Source of the DNA: Nitrospira sp. SG-bin1
Lineage (GTDB): Bacteria > Nitrospirota > Nitrospiria > Nitrospirales > Nitrospiraceae
Reading direction: 5' to 3'
Assembly: GCA_002083365.1 (NCBI GenBank)
Contig: LVWS01000045.1
Span: 98,319-162,318 of the forward strand
DNA length: 64,000 nt
Made by a program: the position numbers and the translations under genes. Position 1 is the first letter of the stretch; each line of letters starts with the position of its first letter. Below, in pieces: positions 26,971 through 36,248 of this stretch. Under the pieces are notes generated by a model. That model had not been told where the DNA came from. It saw only the letters and a list, made by a program, of their open reading frames with translations, and searched no databases.

Positions 26971-27624
26971 CTAGGTCGAATCGCCGGGGAAGGTCTGTTC
27001 CAGGGAAGTAATCATGGGCTTGCCGTCGCGGATATGAAAGACCAGCGTTTCTTCGCCTTCCGTCTTGAATTCCCGATTGGCCTGTCGCAGCGTCTCTGTG
27101 GACTTGAAGGACACTTTCGCGCTCCGCTCATCCGAGGCCAACGAGACGGACGTAGTCGTACGAGTGAAGTCATTGGCACTGGGAAAGGAGAAACTCATGC
27201 CGAGGGTTTTCCGATACTCTTCTCGCGTCAGGACGGCCATCTGTTGTTGCGGGCCCTGTTTCAGATGAATGGTGATGGTCGCGTCATGAGCAATGTGGCG
27301 CAGGACGCCGTCGACATCCTTTCGCCGGACAGCTTCGTCGAGCGCGCCTAGGAGGTGATCAATCCCTTCGCGAGTCAGCCGGACATCGCTTGGTAAGGAC
27401 TTGGGCAGCGGCTCCGTGCGGACGACGTGAGACTGACCGGGCGGTAAATGGGGGACCAGAAACCTCGGAATCAGGCTTTGGTTCTTGAACATTCCGTATC
27501 CCGTGTATCCGATGACCCCTGTGACGCCGAGAACAAACGCGGCGATGAGAACCGTGACCCCCGAAAAATGCCGCGGCGGTCCCTTCTCCGTCCCTTCCTC
27601 TGGACTCTGTTTCATGGCGACCAT
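26971..27624 (-). CDS. Membrane-anchored protein, possibly NTF2/SnoaL-like
   Basis: A 217-residue protein with one N-terminal membrane helix (about 22-45, VTVLIAAFVLGVTGVIGYTG). The rest is soluble; the pattern LDEAVRRKDVDGVLRHIAHDATITI, then KVSFKSTETLRQ and EGEETLVFHIRDGKPMIT resembles the NTF2/SnoaL fold (helix pair then curved sheet). It starts upstream of the response regulator on the same strand. No catalytic residues can be named. Confidence 0.65.
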   Translation of the reverse strand: MVAMKQSPEEGTEKGPPRHFSGVTVLIAAFVLGVTGVIGYTGYGMFKNQSLIPRFLVPHLPPGQSHVVRTEPLPKSLPSDVRLTREGIDHLLGALDEAVRRKDVDGVLRHIAHDATITIHLKQGPQQQMAVLTREEYRKTLGMSFSFPSANDFTRTTTSVSLASDERSAKVSFKSTETLRQANREFKTEGEETLVFHIRDGKPMITSLEQTFPGDST

Positions 27625-27904
27625 AGGTCAGCTCTCCCCATTCGGGCCCGGTTATGAGTTAACAATAGCGTGAATTACGTAAAAAGCAATCAAAGCCGGC
27701 GGCTCTGCAGGACGACCGACCGGACGGAGTTCTTGCCGAGTCCGAAAGCTGCTTCAGACCAGCTTTCCTTCCAAACACGGGGACGGTCATGGTCTCGTGG
27801 CATTGAGGAGGCGGAGCTGGTCACTTGGAAAAGAGTCGATGGCATGGTACGCTGCGCGATTGGCAGAGACTTGAGATAACCCAATCTTCTCAAGACTACA
27901 GAAA

Positions 27905-30805
27905 GTGGATGACTCCATGACCATTGAGAGCTGGCGACAACCCACGGACGACTTCCTTCACCGGCACTTAGGCCCCACCAAAGCCGATATTCAAGAAATG
28001 CTGGCTACGTTGGGTCTACGCTCGCTCGACACATTGGCCGATACGGCCATTCCTTCGGACATCCGTCTTCGTCGATCCCTGGACATTCCGGCAAGCGACG
28101 GCGAACAAGCCGTCCTGGCCCGTCTGAGAGACCTCGCGTCCCAGAACAAGGTCTATCGATCAGTCATCGGCATGGGATACTACGATTGCGTGACCCCCGG
28201 CGTGATCCAGCGAAACATCCTGGAGAATCCGGCATGGTACACCCAATACACGCCCTACCAAGCGGAAATCTCGCAGGGCCGCCTCGAGGCACTGGTGAAT
28301 TTTCAGACCATGGTGGCGGACCTGACGGGTCTGCCGCTGGCGAATGCCTCGCTCTTGGATGAAGCGACCGCGGCCGCTGAAGCGATGGCGATGTGTTACA
28401 CAATCGCCCGTAACGCAGGCGAAGACCGCAAGGAATTTTTTGTCTCGCGTGACTGCCACCCACAAACCTTGGCGGTCCTGCAGACCAGAGCCGAGCCTTT
28501 GGGCCTCGTTATCAAGACCGGTGTCGCTTCGTCCGTGGATTGCTCGCGCCCCCAGCTCTGCGGCATTCTGCTGCAGTATCCGGCTACGGACGGCTACGTG
28601 GGTGATTTCAGCACATTGGTCACACAGGCTCATGAGGCCGGCGTTCGCGTGGCGGTCGCGACCGATCTTCTCGCCCTGACCTTGCTCCGTCCGCCCGGTG
28701 AATTCGGCGCCGATATCGCCGTCGGGTCGACACAGCGATTCGGTGTCCCGGTCGGATTCGGTGGGCCCCATGCCGCGTTTCTCGCCACCCGGGAGGAGTA
28801 TAAACGGCAGCTGCCGGGTCGCCTTGTCGGTGTCTCCAAAGACGTGACCGGCAAGCCGGCCATCAGGCTTTCGCTTCAGACTCGAGAACAACACATTCGA
28901 CGGGAGAAAGCCACCAGTAACATCTGTACGGCTCAAGTCTTGCTGGCCGTCATGGCCGGCATGTATGCGGTCTACCATGGGCCGGACGGATTGCGTCGGA
29001 TCGCCGAACGTGTACATGGCCTCACGTTGCTGTTGGCGGAAGGACTGCGTCGGCTGGGATTCGAAGTCTTGCCGAAAGTCTTCTTCGATACGGTGCGGAT
29101 ACCGGTCTCCAAGGATCAAGCGGATCAGATTGCGACCAGGGCGAACGAGCAGGGGATCAATTTCCGGCACTATGAAGACGGCTCGATCGGAGTTTCACTC
29201 GATGAAGTCAGCTCCGAGGAGGAAGTGCACCGCCTCCTGAACATCTTCGTCGGCCTGGACCAGTTGCCCTTCTCCCTCTCGGATCTGGCCGCTTCCCTCG
29301 ACCTCGACTACTCGTCTCCCTTGGCGAGGACGAGTCAGTATCTGACCCACGAAGTCTTTCATCGCTATCATTCCGAGCACGAAATGCTCCGGTATTTATA
29401 CAGGCTGCAGTCCAAGGACCTGTCGCTCGTCCACTCCATGATTCCATTGGGCTCCTGCACCATGAAACTGAACGCGACGGCTGAAATGCTGCCGGTGACC
29501 TGGCCGGAGTTCTCCCGCCTCCACCCCTTTGCTCCGGCTGAACAAACGCGTGGCTATCGGACCTTGTTCGCGCAGCTCGAATCGTGGCTGGCGGAAATTG
29601 CCGGCTTTGCGGCGTTCTCGCTCCAACCGAACGCGGGTTCTCAAGGCGAATATTCGGGTCTCATGGTGATCCGGGCATACCACCGATCCAAAGGTGAATC
29701 ACACCGCAACGTCTGCCTAATCCCCGTATCGGCCCACGGCACGAACCCCGCCAGCGCCGCCATGGTCGGCATGACGGTCGTCGCCGTCGCGTGCGATCGA
29801 AACGGAAACGTGGATGTCGCCGACCTAGAGGCCAAGGCCGCTCAACATCGGGACCGATTGGCCGCCCTGATGCTCACATATCCTTCGACGCATGGCGTGT
29901 TCGAGGGAGGCGTGCGCCGCATTTGTCAAATCATTCATACCCATGGCGGTCAGGTCTATATCGATGGAGCCAATATGAATGCCATGGTGGGTCTCTGCCG
30001 GCTGGGTGACATCGGGGCGGATGTCTGCCACCTCAACCTCCATAAGACTTTTTGCATTCCCCATGGCGGCGGCGGACCGGGCGTGGGACCGATCGGCGTG
30101 GCTCAACATCTCGTGCCGTTTTTGCCGGGACATCCTGTGCTCAAGCTCGGAGGGCCGCAAGCCATCGGCCCGGTGTCGGCGGCCCCGTTCGGCAGCCCGA
30201 GCATTCTGCCGGTCTCCTGGGTCTACATTGCCCTGATGGGCCGTGACGGATTGACCGCAGCCACGCACGTGGCCATTCTCAATGCCAACTACATGGCCAA
30301 GCGGTTGGAAAAGCACTATTCCATTCTGTACCGTGGCGATTCCGGCCTGGTGGCTCATGAGTTCATCTTGGACCTGCGGGAATTCAAGGACAGCGCGGGC
30401 ATCGAGGCGATGGACGTTGCCAAGCGATTGATGGACTACGGTTTCCACGCGCCCACCGTTTCTTTCCCGGTTGCCGGTACGCTCATGATCGAACCGACGG
30501 AAAGCGAAGCCAAGAGCGAACTCGATCGGCTCTGCGAAGCGCTTATTCTGATCCGCGCCGAGATTCAGGAGATCGTCGACGGACGTCAACCGCGGACGAA
30601 TAACGTGCTGAAAAACGCCCCGCATACCGCGGCGATTGTCGCGGCAACGGAATGGAATCGTCCGTACAGCCGGGAACAAGCGGCCTTTCCCGCTCCGTGG
30701 GTGAAGCACAGCAAATTCTGGCCAAGCGTGAGTCGTATCGACGAAGCCTACGGCGATCGCCATCTCGTCTGTAGTTGTCCGCCGATGGAGAACTACCAGT
30801 CCTAG
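27905..30805 (+). CDS. gcvP: Glycine dehydrogenase (decarboxylating), P protein
   Basis: GcvP decarboxylates glycine with PLP and passes the aminomethyl group to the H protein. It is the single-chain form (966 residues) with both halves. The PLP lysine lies in HLNLHKTFCIPHGGGGPG near residue 715, and the N-terminal half has GMGYYDCVTPGVIQRNIL. GTG 27905 and ATG 27917 are both possible starts; neither has a strong ribosome binding site. gcvH and gcvT are not in this window. Confidence 0.96.
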   Translation: MDDSMTIESWRQPTDDFLHRHLGPTKADIQEMLATLGLRSLDTLADTAIPSDIRLRRSLDIPASDGEQAVLARLRDLASQNKVYRSVIGMGYYDCVTPGVIQRNILENPAWYTQYTPYQAEISQGRLEALVNFQTMVADLTGLPLANASLLDEATAAAEAMAMCYTIARNAGEDRKEFFVSRDCHPQTLAVLQTRAEPLGLVIKTGVASSVDCSRPQLCGILLQYPATDGYVGDFSTLVTQAHEAGVRVAVATDLLALTLLRPPGEFGADIAVGSTQRFGVPVGFGGPHAAFLATREEYKRQLPGRLVGVSKDVTGKPAIRLSLQTREQHIRREKATSNICTAQVLLAVMAGMYAVYHGPDGLRRIAERVHGLTLLLAEGLRRLGFEVLPKVFFDTVRIPVSKDQADQIATRANEQGINFRHYEDGSIGVSLDEVSSEEEVHRLLNIFVGLDQLPFSLSDLAASLDLDYSSPLARTSQYLTHEVFHRYHSEHEMLRYLYRLQSKDLSLVHSMIPLGSCTMKLNATAEMLPVTWPEFSRLHPFAPAEQTRGYRTLFAQLESWLAEIAGFAAFSLQPNAGSQGEYSGLMVIRAYHRSKGESHRNVCLIPVSAHGTNPASAAMVGMTVVAVACDRNGNVDVADLEAKAAQHRDRLAALMLTYPSTHGVFEGGVRRICQIIHTHGGQVYIDGANMNAMVGLCRLGDIGADVCHLNLHKTFCIPHGGGGPGVGPIGVAQHLVPFLPGHPVLKLGGPQAIGPVSAAPFGSPSILPVSWVYIALMGRDGLTAATHVAILNANYMAKRLEKHYSILYRGDSGLVAHEFILDLREFKDSAGIEAMDVAKRLMDYGFHAPTVSFPVAGTLMIEPTESEAKSELDRLCEALILIRAEIQEIVDGRQPRTNNVLKNAPHTAAIVAATEWNRPYSREQAAFPAPWVKHSKFWPSVSRIDEAYGDRHLVCSCPPMENYQS

Positions 30806-30834
30806 TCGTGTGTTGAATAAGAGCCCGGCAGCGG

Positions 30835-30862
30835 GGTTCTGAAATCCTATCGGTTCAGAACC
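30835..30862 (+). terminator. Probable terminator after gcvP
   Basis: GGTTCTGAA and TTCAGAACC form a perfect nine-base stem with a ten-base loop 29 bases after the gcvP stop. A GTTTTTC run comes about eight bases after the stem, so termination is plausible but not textbook. Confidence 0.55.
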
Positions 30863-31024
30863 TCACAATAGTTTTTCAATAACCTGCTCGTGTTGTCTCA
30901 CTTACATTCCGGTGATATTCCGTTCGTCCTGCCTGTCGAAGGACGCTCGCCGGCCCGCTCTGCCTTGCACGATTTTCCACCGTCGCAGTAGAGTACAAGA
31001 AAGGGTCCTGAAGAGGAGGTTGGT

Positions 31025-32344
31025 ATGACCTACATCGGCCGTCGAGATTTTCTGGTACGCACTGGGTTGACTCTGGGCGCCGCGGTGCTGGCCGGTGCCT
31101 CATCTCGCGCGTTGGCCGACGAACAATCCCCGAAGTACCGGTTCAAGGACTGGGAAGACCTCCGGGCACAGTTTCCGTTGTCTCCGCAGCTCATCCATCT
31201 TGCCGCGTTTTTTCTTGCGTCCCATCCTACCCCCGTGCGTGAAGCGATCGAACGGCATCGCGCCGGCCTCGATGCCGATCCTATCGGCTATTGGGTTGAG
31301 CACGAGGAGAAACAAGAAGCGAAGGTCCTTCGCGCAGCGGCTGACTATCTGGGTGCCCACCCAACCGACATCGCGTTGACCGACAGCACGACCATGGGAT
31401 TGGGTCTGCTTTATGGGGGGCTCACAGTGCGTACCGGGCAAGAAATCTTGACGACGACGCACGACCATTATTCGACTGAAACTTCGCTACGTCTTCGCGC
31501 CGAGCGAACAGGTACGACTGTACGTCAGATTCCCCTCTATCGTTCACTCAAGACCCTGTCGCGCGACGAGCTCGTCGACTCCCTGAAAAGGGGCATCTCT
31601 CCCGCGACCCGGATCGTGGCGGTTACGTGGGTTCATTCCAGCACGGGTCTCAAACTGCCGATCCACGACATGGCACTGGCGATCCAATCCATCAATCGCT
31701 CGCGTGACGAACAGAACCGAATCATCTTTTGCGTGGATGGAGTGCACGCCTTGGGGGTTGAAGATTTCCGCGTGAGCGAGCTCGGCTGCGACTTTCTCAT
31801 CGCCGGAACGCATAAATGGATGTTCGGACCACGCGGCACGGGGCTCGTCTGGGGCCACCCCAAGGCCTGGCCGATCGCCCATGCCATTATCCCGACGTTC
31901 AACACACAGGCCTATGACCTCTGGATGGAAAACAAATCGCCGAAAGATCTCCCGCAATCCGTTCTCATGACGCCGGGCGGTTTCCATTCCTTCGAACATC
32001 GCTGGGCGTTGGATGAGGCCTTCTTGTTTCATCAGGCCATCGGGAAAGAAAGGGTGACGCAGCGCATTTATGAACTGAATCAGCAGCTGAAACAAGGCTT
32101 GGCGGCCATGCCTCATGTTTCACTACACACACCGATGTTGCAAGATCTGTCAGCAGGGATCGTCTGTTTTGAGGTGGATGGAATGGCGCCCCGCGCAGTT
32201 ATAGAGAAGCTTCGCCACCGCGGCATTGTCGGGAGCGTGACACCCTACGCGACAAAGTATGCCAGGCTCGCGCCGAGCCTCCTGAACTCGTCCGTTGAGA
32301 TCGAGAAGACGCTGACCGAGATCCGAAATCTGCGCGCGTCTTAG
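31025..32344 (+). CDS. Tat-exported class V aminotransferase-like PLP enzyme
   Basis: The N-terminus is a Tat signal: GRRDFLVRTG, a hydrophobic stretch and a SSRALADE cleavage zone near residue 32. The rest is a class V aminotransferase (isopenicillin-N-epimerase/cysteine-desulfurase-like) with the PLP lysine K264 in AGTHKWMFGPRG and VDGVHALG before it. PLP enzymes are usually cytoplasmic, and the Tat system would export it folded with cofactor. AGGAGG upstream supports the ATG. The substrate is unknown. Confidence 0.88.
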   Translation: MTYIGRRDFLVRTGLTLGAAVLAGASSRALADEQSPKYRFKDWEDLRAQFPLSPQLIHLAAFFLASHPTPVREAIERHRAGLDADPIGYWVEHEEKQEAKVLRAAADYLGAHPTDIALTDSTTMGLGLLYGGLTVRTGQEILTTTHDHYSTETSLRLRAERTGTTVRQIPLYRSLKTLSRDELVDSLKRGISPATRIVAVTWVHSSTGLKLPIHDMALAIQSINRSRDEQNRIIFCVDGVHALGVEDFRVSELGCDFLIAGTHKWMFGPRGTGLVWGHPKAWPIAHAIIPTFNTQAYDLWMENKSPKDLPQSVLMTPGGFHSFEHRWALDEAFLFHQAIGKERVTQRIYELNQQLKQGLAAMPHVSLHTPMLQDLSAGIVCFEVDGMAPRAVIEKLRHRGIVGSVTPYATKYARLAPSLLNSSVEIEKTLTEIRNLRAS

Positions 32345-32377
32345 TCGGGAAGGTGGAAAACTGGGGAAGGCTGCCGT

Positions 32378-34624
32378 TCAACGGCGGTGATACGGCACAC
32401 AGAAGCTGTTCGAGCAATGGGCGACCTTCAGATCACCATTCGTGACGTCGTAATAACTGATCAAACCTCGACCATCCATCCCCATCGCAATCGTCGTGAA
32501 CTGACCGATATCGTCTTCACTCTGGATGATCGTGTGGGTGGCCGCCTGACAATCGACATCGGCACAGTGCGCAACCCGTAAGTCCCCGTTCGTCGCATCG
32601 TAATAGCTGATGAGGCCGTGGCTATCGGAACCGATGGTAATGGAGGTGAACTGGCCTACGTTATTCTCGCTTCGAAGTGCATTTATTTTGGCAGAGCTGC
32701 ACGCAAGGTCCATACAGTGGGCCACTTTCAGATCGCCGTTCGTTGTGTCGTAGTAGCTGACCAATGCCAATCCATCGGCACCGATCGCCACGGAACTATA
32801 CCGGCCGACATCGCCAGCACTATCCAAGGTACTCTCCGTCGCAGAACTACATGCGACATCCTCGCAATGCGCGACTTTCAGATCCTGGTTCGTGGCATCG
32901 TAGTAGGTGATGAGCGCCAACCCGTCGGCGCCGATTGTGATCGACGTGAACTGACCGACGTCGCCGTTGCTAACAAGGGTTATGACCTTGGCTGAGCTAC
33001 AGACAGGATCGGTACAATGGGCCACTTTCAGATTCCCGTCCGTCGCATCGTAATAGCTGATGAGGCCTCGGCCGTCAGTCCCAACGGCCATCGACGTGAA
33101 CTGTCCAACCTGACCGGCCTCGTCTAACGGATGGTGAGTCAGAGTGATACAAGCGAGATCTGTACAGTGCGCAACTCGCAGATCCCCATTAGAGGCGTCG
33201 TAGTAACTGATCAAAGGGAAACCATCGGCCCCGATGGCCATGGACACGTGTCGGCCCACATCACCTTGACTCTGGACGGTGGTAAGCGTCGCTGAAGCGC
33301 AGGCAAAGTCAAGACAGTGAACGACTTTGAGATCGCCGTTCGTCGCGTCGTAGTAGCCGATCACGCCCCTGCCGTCAGCTCCCATTACCATCGCCGACGG
33401 CGCTCCCACATCAATCTTGGCTCCGTCCAGTGGAGTCACGGTTGCGGAGGTACAGTCCACGTCGCTGCAATGCGCAACCTTCAGGTCTCCATTCGTGACA
33501 TCATAGTAACTGATGAGCGGCAGACCATCCGTCCCGATGGTCACGGATGTGTATTGACCGACGTTGCCGGTCCTATCAAGTGTCGCGAGGGTGGCCGAGG
33601 AACAGGTGACATCGGCGCAGTGGGCGACTTTCAAATCTCCATTCGTCACATCGTAGTAGCTGATGACACCGAGGTTGTCGCTGCCGATCACGATAGAGGT
33701 GTACTGGCCGACGTTGCCGTCGCTCTCCAACGTGGTGCGCGTCGCAGATGTGCACACCACCTCTTCACAGTGGACAACTTTGAGATCTCCGTTCGTCGCA
33801 TCGTAATAGCTGATGAGGGGACGACTATCGGCCGTCCCAATCGTCACGGAACTGTATTGGCCCACATCGGCGGTTTTATCCGGAGTCGTGGTGAGGGTCG
33901 GTTCCGTGCAGGCCACATCGGGGCATAGGGCCGACTTCAAATAGTGGTCCGTGGCGTCATAATAGCTGATGACGCCCTGGCTCATCACCATAGTGACCGA
34001 GGTGTGGAGCCCGACGTTCCCCTCTGCTTGCAAAAACGTGAGGACCGTAATGGTCGCCGCCTCACAGGCCACATCGGTGCAGTGTGCGATCTTCAGGTCG
34101 CCGTTCGTGACATCGTAGTAGGTGATGAGAGGCAGCTTGTCGGTGCCGACGGTCAGAGATGTGTACTGGCCGACATCTCCGGCCTGATCGAGTGTCTTGA
34201 GCGTGGCCGACGTACAGGCGACATCGACGCAGTGGGCGACTTTCAGATCCCCGTTCGTCGCATCGTAGTAGCTGATGAGACCGAGGTCGTCGCTCCCAAG
34301 CGCGATCGAGGTGTACTGCCCGACATCGCCTGTGCGGTCCAGCGAGCTGATTGTCGCGGAAGTGCAAGCTTGGTTCGAACAATGGGCGACCTTGAGGTCC
34401 CCATTGGTTGCATCGTAGAAACTGATCAGGCCGAGACCGTCGGCGCCTATGGCCACCGAGGTGAACCGACCAACATCACCGGAACCGTCGCGAGTGATCA
34501 GGGAGAATCCTGGCCGATCGAGGGCCGTATCATCCGCTTGAACACCGTAGTCCGATTGCATGGCGGCACAAAGCGCAAGACCCGAAGCGAGAATCACCTT
34601 CTCCAGATTTATGAAGATCTTCAT
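32378..34624 (-). CDS. Secreted protein with 14 tandem repeats of about 50 residues
   Basis: A 748-residue protein with a signal-like N-terminus (about 1-30), then 14 repeats with the consensus ISYYDATNGDLKVAHC, CX4C and GDVGQYTS. Each has YYDxTNGDLK and two cysteines spaced CX4C (HCxDxACxSAT), so there may be one disulfide per repeat, consistent with an extracellular place. Repeat 4 is diverged, and the last ends the protein in a short basic tail. The repeats suggest a beta-propeller or beta-solenoid surface protein; the function is not known. It converges with the Tat enzyme gene. Confidence 0.8.
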   Translation of the reverse strand: MKIFINLEKVILASGLALCAAMQSDYGVQADDTALDRPGFSLITRDGSGDVGRFTSVAIGADGLGLISFYDATNGDLKVAHCSNQACTSATISSLDRTGDVGQYTSIALGSDDLGLISYYDATNGDLKVAHCVDVACTSATLKTLDQAGDVGQYTSLTVGTDKLPLITYYDVTNGDLKIAHCTDVACEAATITVLTFLQAEGNVGLHTSVTMVMSQGVISYYDATDHYLKSALCPDVACTEPTLTTTPDKTADVGQYSSVTIGTADSRPLISYYDATNGDLKVVHCEEVVCTSATRTTLESDGNVGQYTSIVIGSDNLGVISYYDVTNGDLKVAHCADVTCSSATLATLDRTGNVGQYTSVTIGTDGLPLISYYDVTNGDLKVAHCSDVDCTSATVTPLDGAKIDVGAPSAMVMGADGRGVIGYYDATNGDLKVVHCLDFACASATLTTVQSQGDVGRHVSMAIGADGFPLISYYDASNGDLRVAHCTDLACITLTHHPLDEAGQVGQFTSMAVGTDGRGLISYYDATDGNLKVAHCTDPVCSSAKVITLVSNGDVGQFTSITIGADGLALITYYDATNQDLKVAHCEDVACSSATESTLDSAGDVGRYSSVAIGADGLALVSYYDTTNGDLKVAHCMDLACSSAKINALRSENNVGQFTSITIGSDSHGLISYYDATNGDLRVAHCADVDCQAATHTIIQSEDDIGQFTTIAMGMDGRGLISYYDVTNGDLKVAHCSNSFCVPYHRR
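32381..34456 (-). repeat. Tandem coding repeat, 14 copies, about 150 bases each
   Basis: The DNA repeat encodes the 14 protein repeats of the gene at 32378-34624. Copies have diverged, more at third codon positions than in the YYD and CX4C codons, so it looks old and under selection rather than recently expanded. The periodicity also produces long open frames on the opposite strand. Confidence 0.9.
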
Positions 34625-34963
34625 GACTCATTACCTCTTCGTCTCGCATTCTTACGACGACTCAGAGCCAACGAGACGCGAAAGAGCTCTCTGAAATTTT
34701 TCCATAGGACCACCCTCGTACAGTCTAATCTCGACAAAGATCGTAGTCCACTGGTGGAGACCCACAGGTTGCCGTTCATCTCACACCGCACTGACAGATC
34801 CGACTGAAAGTACTCATCGGCGGCTTCGCCGATGACTTCCACGTCCACCTGCTGAATGGAATGCCGTAAGGTGAATTATGCAATGATAACAGCTGAGTCT
34901 AGCACGAAAAACGGTGAGATGGGGTGTGGTCTCCGAGGCGTGATTCAACTTCCGGCGTGAGCC
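34625..34963. other. Gene-free stretch between the repeat protein and the Sel1 protein
   Basis: About 340 bases. Both flanking genes read in the same direction, so it should hold the promoter of the repeat protein, but I cannot place one with confidence. Short open frames here have no ribosome binding sites and match no known family. Confidence 0.4.
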
Positions 34964-35515
34964 CTACTTGTCTCCGCACTTCGTGAACTTCGACTCTTGG
35001 CACTGCTGCGCCAACTCCTGTGCCTTCTGAATCTGAGCCGGTGTCATGCGCGACGCCATTCTGTCCCGGTCCTTCGTGAGTTCATTTTTCGACCCGCCGC
35101 TCAACAATTCCGCCGCCACGCTGTACCACACATACGCCCGAACGTGATCCTGTTGCACACCCTGACCCTTCGCATACATCTGCGCAAGTTCGTTTTGCGC
35201 CCCGGCATGACCCTGACTCGCCGCCAATCGATGCCATTTCAGAGCCACATGGTAATCCTGCTCGACACCCAGCCCGCTTGCATAGAGCATCCCAAGATTG
35301 TATTGCGCTCGTACGTCGCCCTTCTCCGCCAAGGGGTAAAGGAGCCCGGCCGCGATCCTGTAATCCCCACGCTTCAGGGCCTCATATGGTTCTTCACCGG
35401 ACAGAGACATGGCCCTATTCAAATCACTATTTTTCTTCGCATCACTCGATCCTGCTGCATCCGCAACGGGTGCACTGGTCAAGATCAAAATTCCCACGAT
35501 CGCAACTAGCCTCAT
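34964..35515 (-). CDS. Exported Sel1-repeat protein
   Basis: From ATG 35515 the protein has 183 residues with a signal peptide (MRLVAIVGILILTSAPVADA). Two or three Sel1-like repeats follow (GDVRAQYNLGMLYASGLGVEQDYHVALKWHRLAASQ, then GHAGAQNELAQMYAKGQGV, given here in parts). They are alpha-helical pairs related to TPRs that bind proteins. An upstream ATG at 35539 lacks a ribosome binding site and would spoil the signal peptide start. Confidence 0.8.
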   Translation of the reverse strand: MRLVAIVGILILTSAPVADAAGSSDAKKNSDLNRAMSLSGEEPYEALKRGDYRIAAGLLYPLAEKGDVRAQYNLGMLYASGLGVEQDYHVALKWHRLAASQGHAGAQNELAQMYAKGQGVQQDHVRAYVWYSVAAELLSGGSKNELTKDRDRMASRMTPAQIQKAQELAQQCQESKFTKCGDK

Positions 35516-35914
35516 CGCGTACCTGCCTTTCAGGACCATGAACCGCTTGCTGGCTTGCTGTCCAACCCTCGGTGATACGAATAATTGAGGAGTCCCTCGC
35601 GACATCGATGGCGTGCAAGATGGTGCTATTGTTGTCGAACGAGGTCACAATGTCATCAAAATATTCATATCGCTGTTCATCCCGGATCGATGAAACCGTT
35701 ACGGTGTTGTACCTCATCGCCATCAATCGCCGAACCGATATGACGTGGCCCATCAGCAGCGTCCATCCGGAGGGATCAAAGGCAATATGTGGCTTACTGA
35801 GCTCACGGTACGAATGAATCGGATTGAACGAGGCAAGACCGGTTGGAAGTGTTGGTTCGGCGCTTCATGAAGAGGAGCCTCAGCCCGCTGAGGCTCCGTG
35901 AAGCATATACTGGT
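35516..35914. other. Gene-poor stretch between Sel1 protein and tRNA-Leu
   Basis: About 400 bases. A minus-strand frame down from 35753 reads in part like protein (RYNTVTVSSIRDEQRYEYFD) but runs into the Sel1 gene in another frame, and I find no family or ribosome site. It may be a remnant. Nothing else was seen. Confidence 0.4.
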
Positions 35915-36001
35915 TGGTGCCGAAGCCGGGATTTGAACCCGGACACCCGTGAGGGCGCTAGACCCTGAATCTAGTGCGTCTGCCAGTTCCGCCACTTCGG
36001 C
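35915..36001 (-). tRNA. tRNA-Leu (anticodon CAG)
   Basis: GCCGAAG pairs with CTTCGGC; the anticodon arm is CTAGA-TTCAGGG-TCTAG with anticodon CAG. A long variable arm (CGCCCTCACGGGTG) and GGTTCAAATCC are present. CCA is encoded at 35915-35917. Confidence 0.96.
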
Positions 36002-36248
36002 TCTATGAGTTGCTGTAAATGGCTTCCACCGTCGTTCTCACAGCCGTCGGATCTCCGACGTACCCTTCCAGTACACCTGGGATCTTATTCGCTGGGATCT
36101 TGGTGGAACCCATTTCGAGCAGCCTGTACGGCTCTCGACCGCTCCCTTCATCCTTCCAGTCTCTACGGCTGCTTTGAACATCCGGACGGGAAGCAACACA
36201 AGGAGTCGGATTATCCTGAATTTTCCTCGCCCGCGTCAAGCAACCGGC

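Noticed and set aside
27625..27904. Glycine riboswitch before gcvP
   Set aside because: The conserved core elements of the glycine aptamer are not visible in this leader.
29825..30763. 312-codon minus-strand frame opposite gcvP
   Set aside because: Antisense shadow of gcvP with no family match.
33317..34807. Long plus-strand open frames (203 and 287 codons) opposite the repeat protein
   Set aside because: They are produced by the 150-base periodicity of the minus-strand repeats; they lack a ribosome site and resemble no protein.
35442..35753. 103-codon minus-strand frame before the Sel1 gene
   Set aside because: Part reads protein-like, but it overlaps the Sel1 gene in another frame and lacks a ribosome site or known family.
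36003..36239. 78-codon frame between tRNA-Leu and the helicase-like gene
   Set aside because: It is the same frame after the helicase stop with only a TTG start and no ribosome site; treated as an extension or remnant, not a separate gene.
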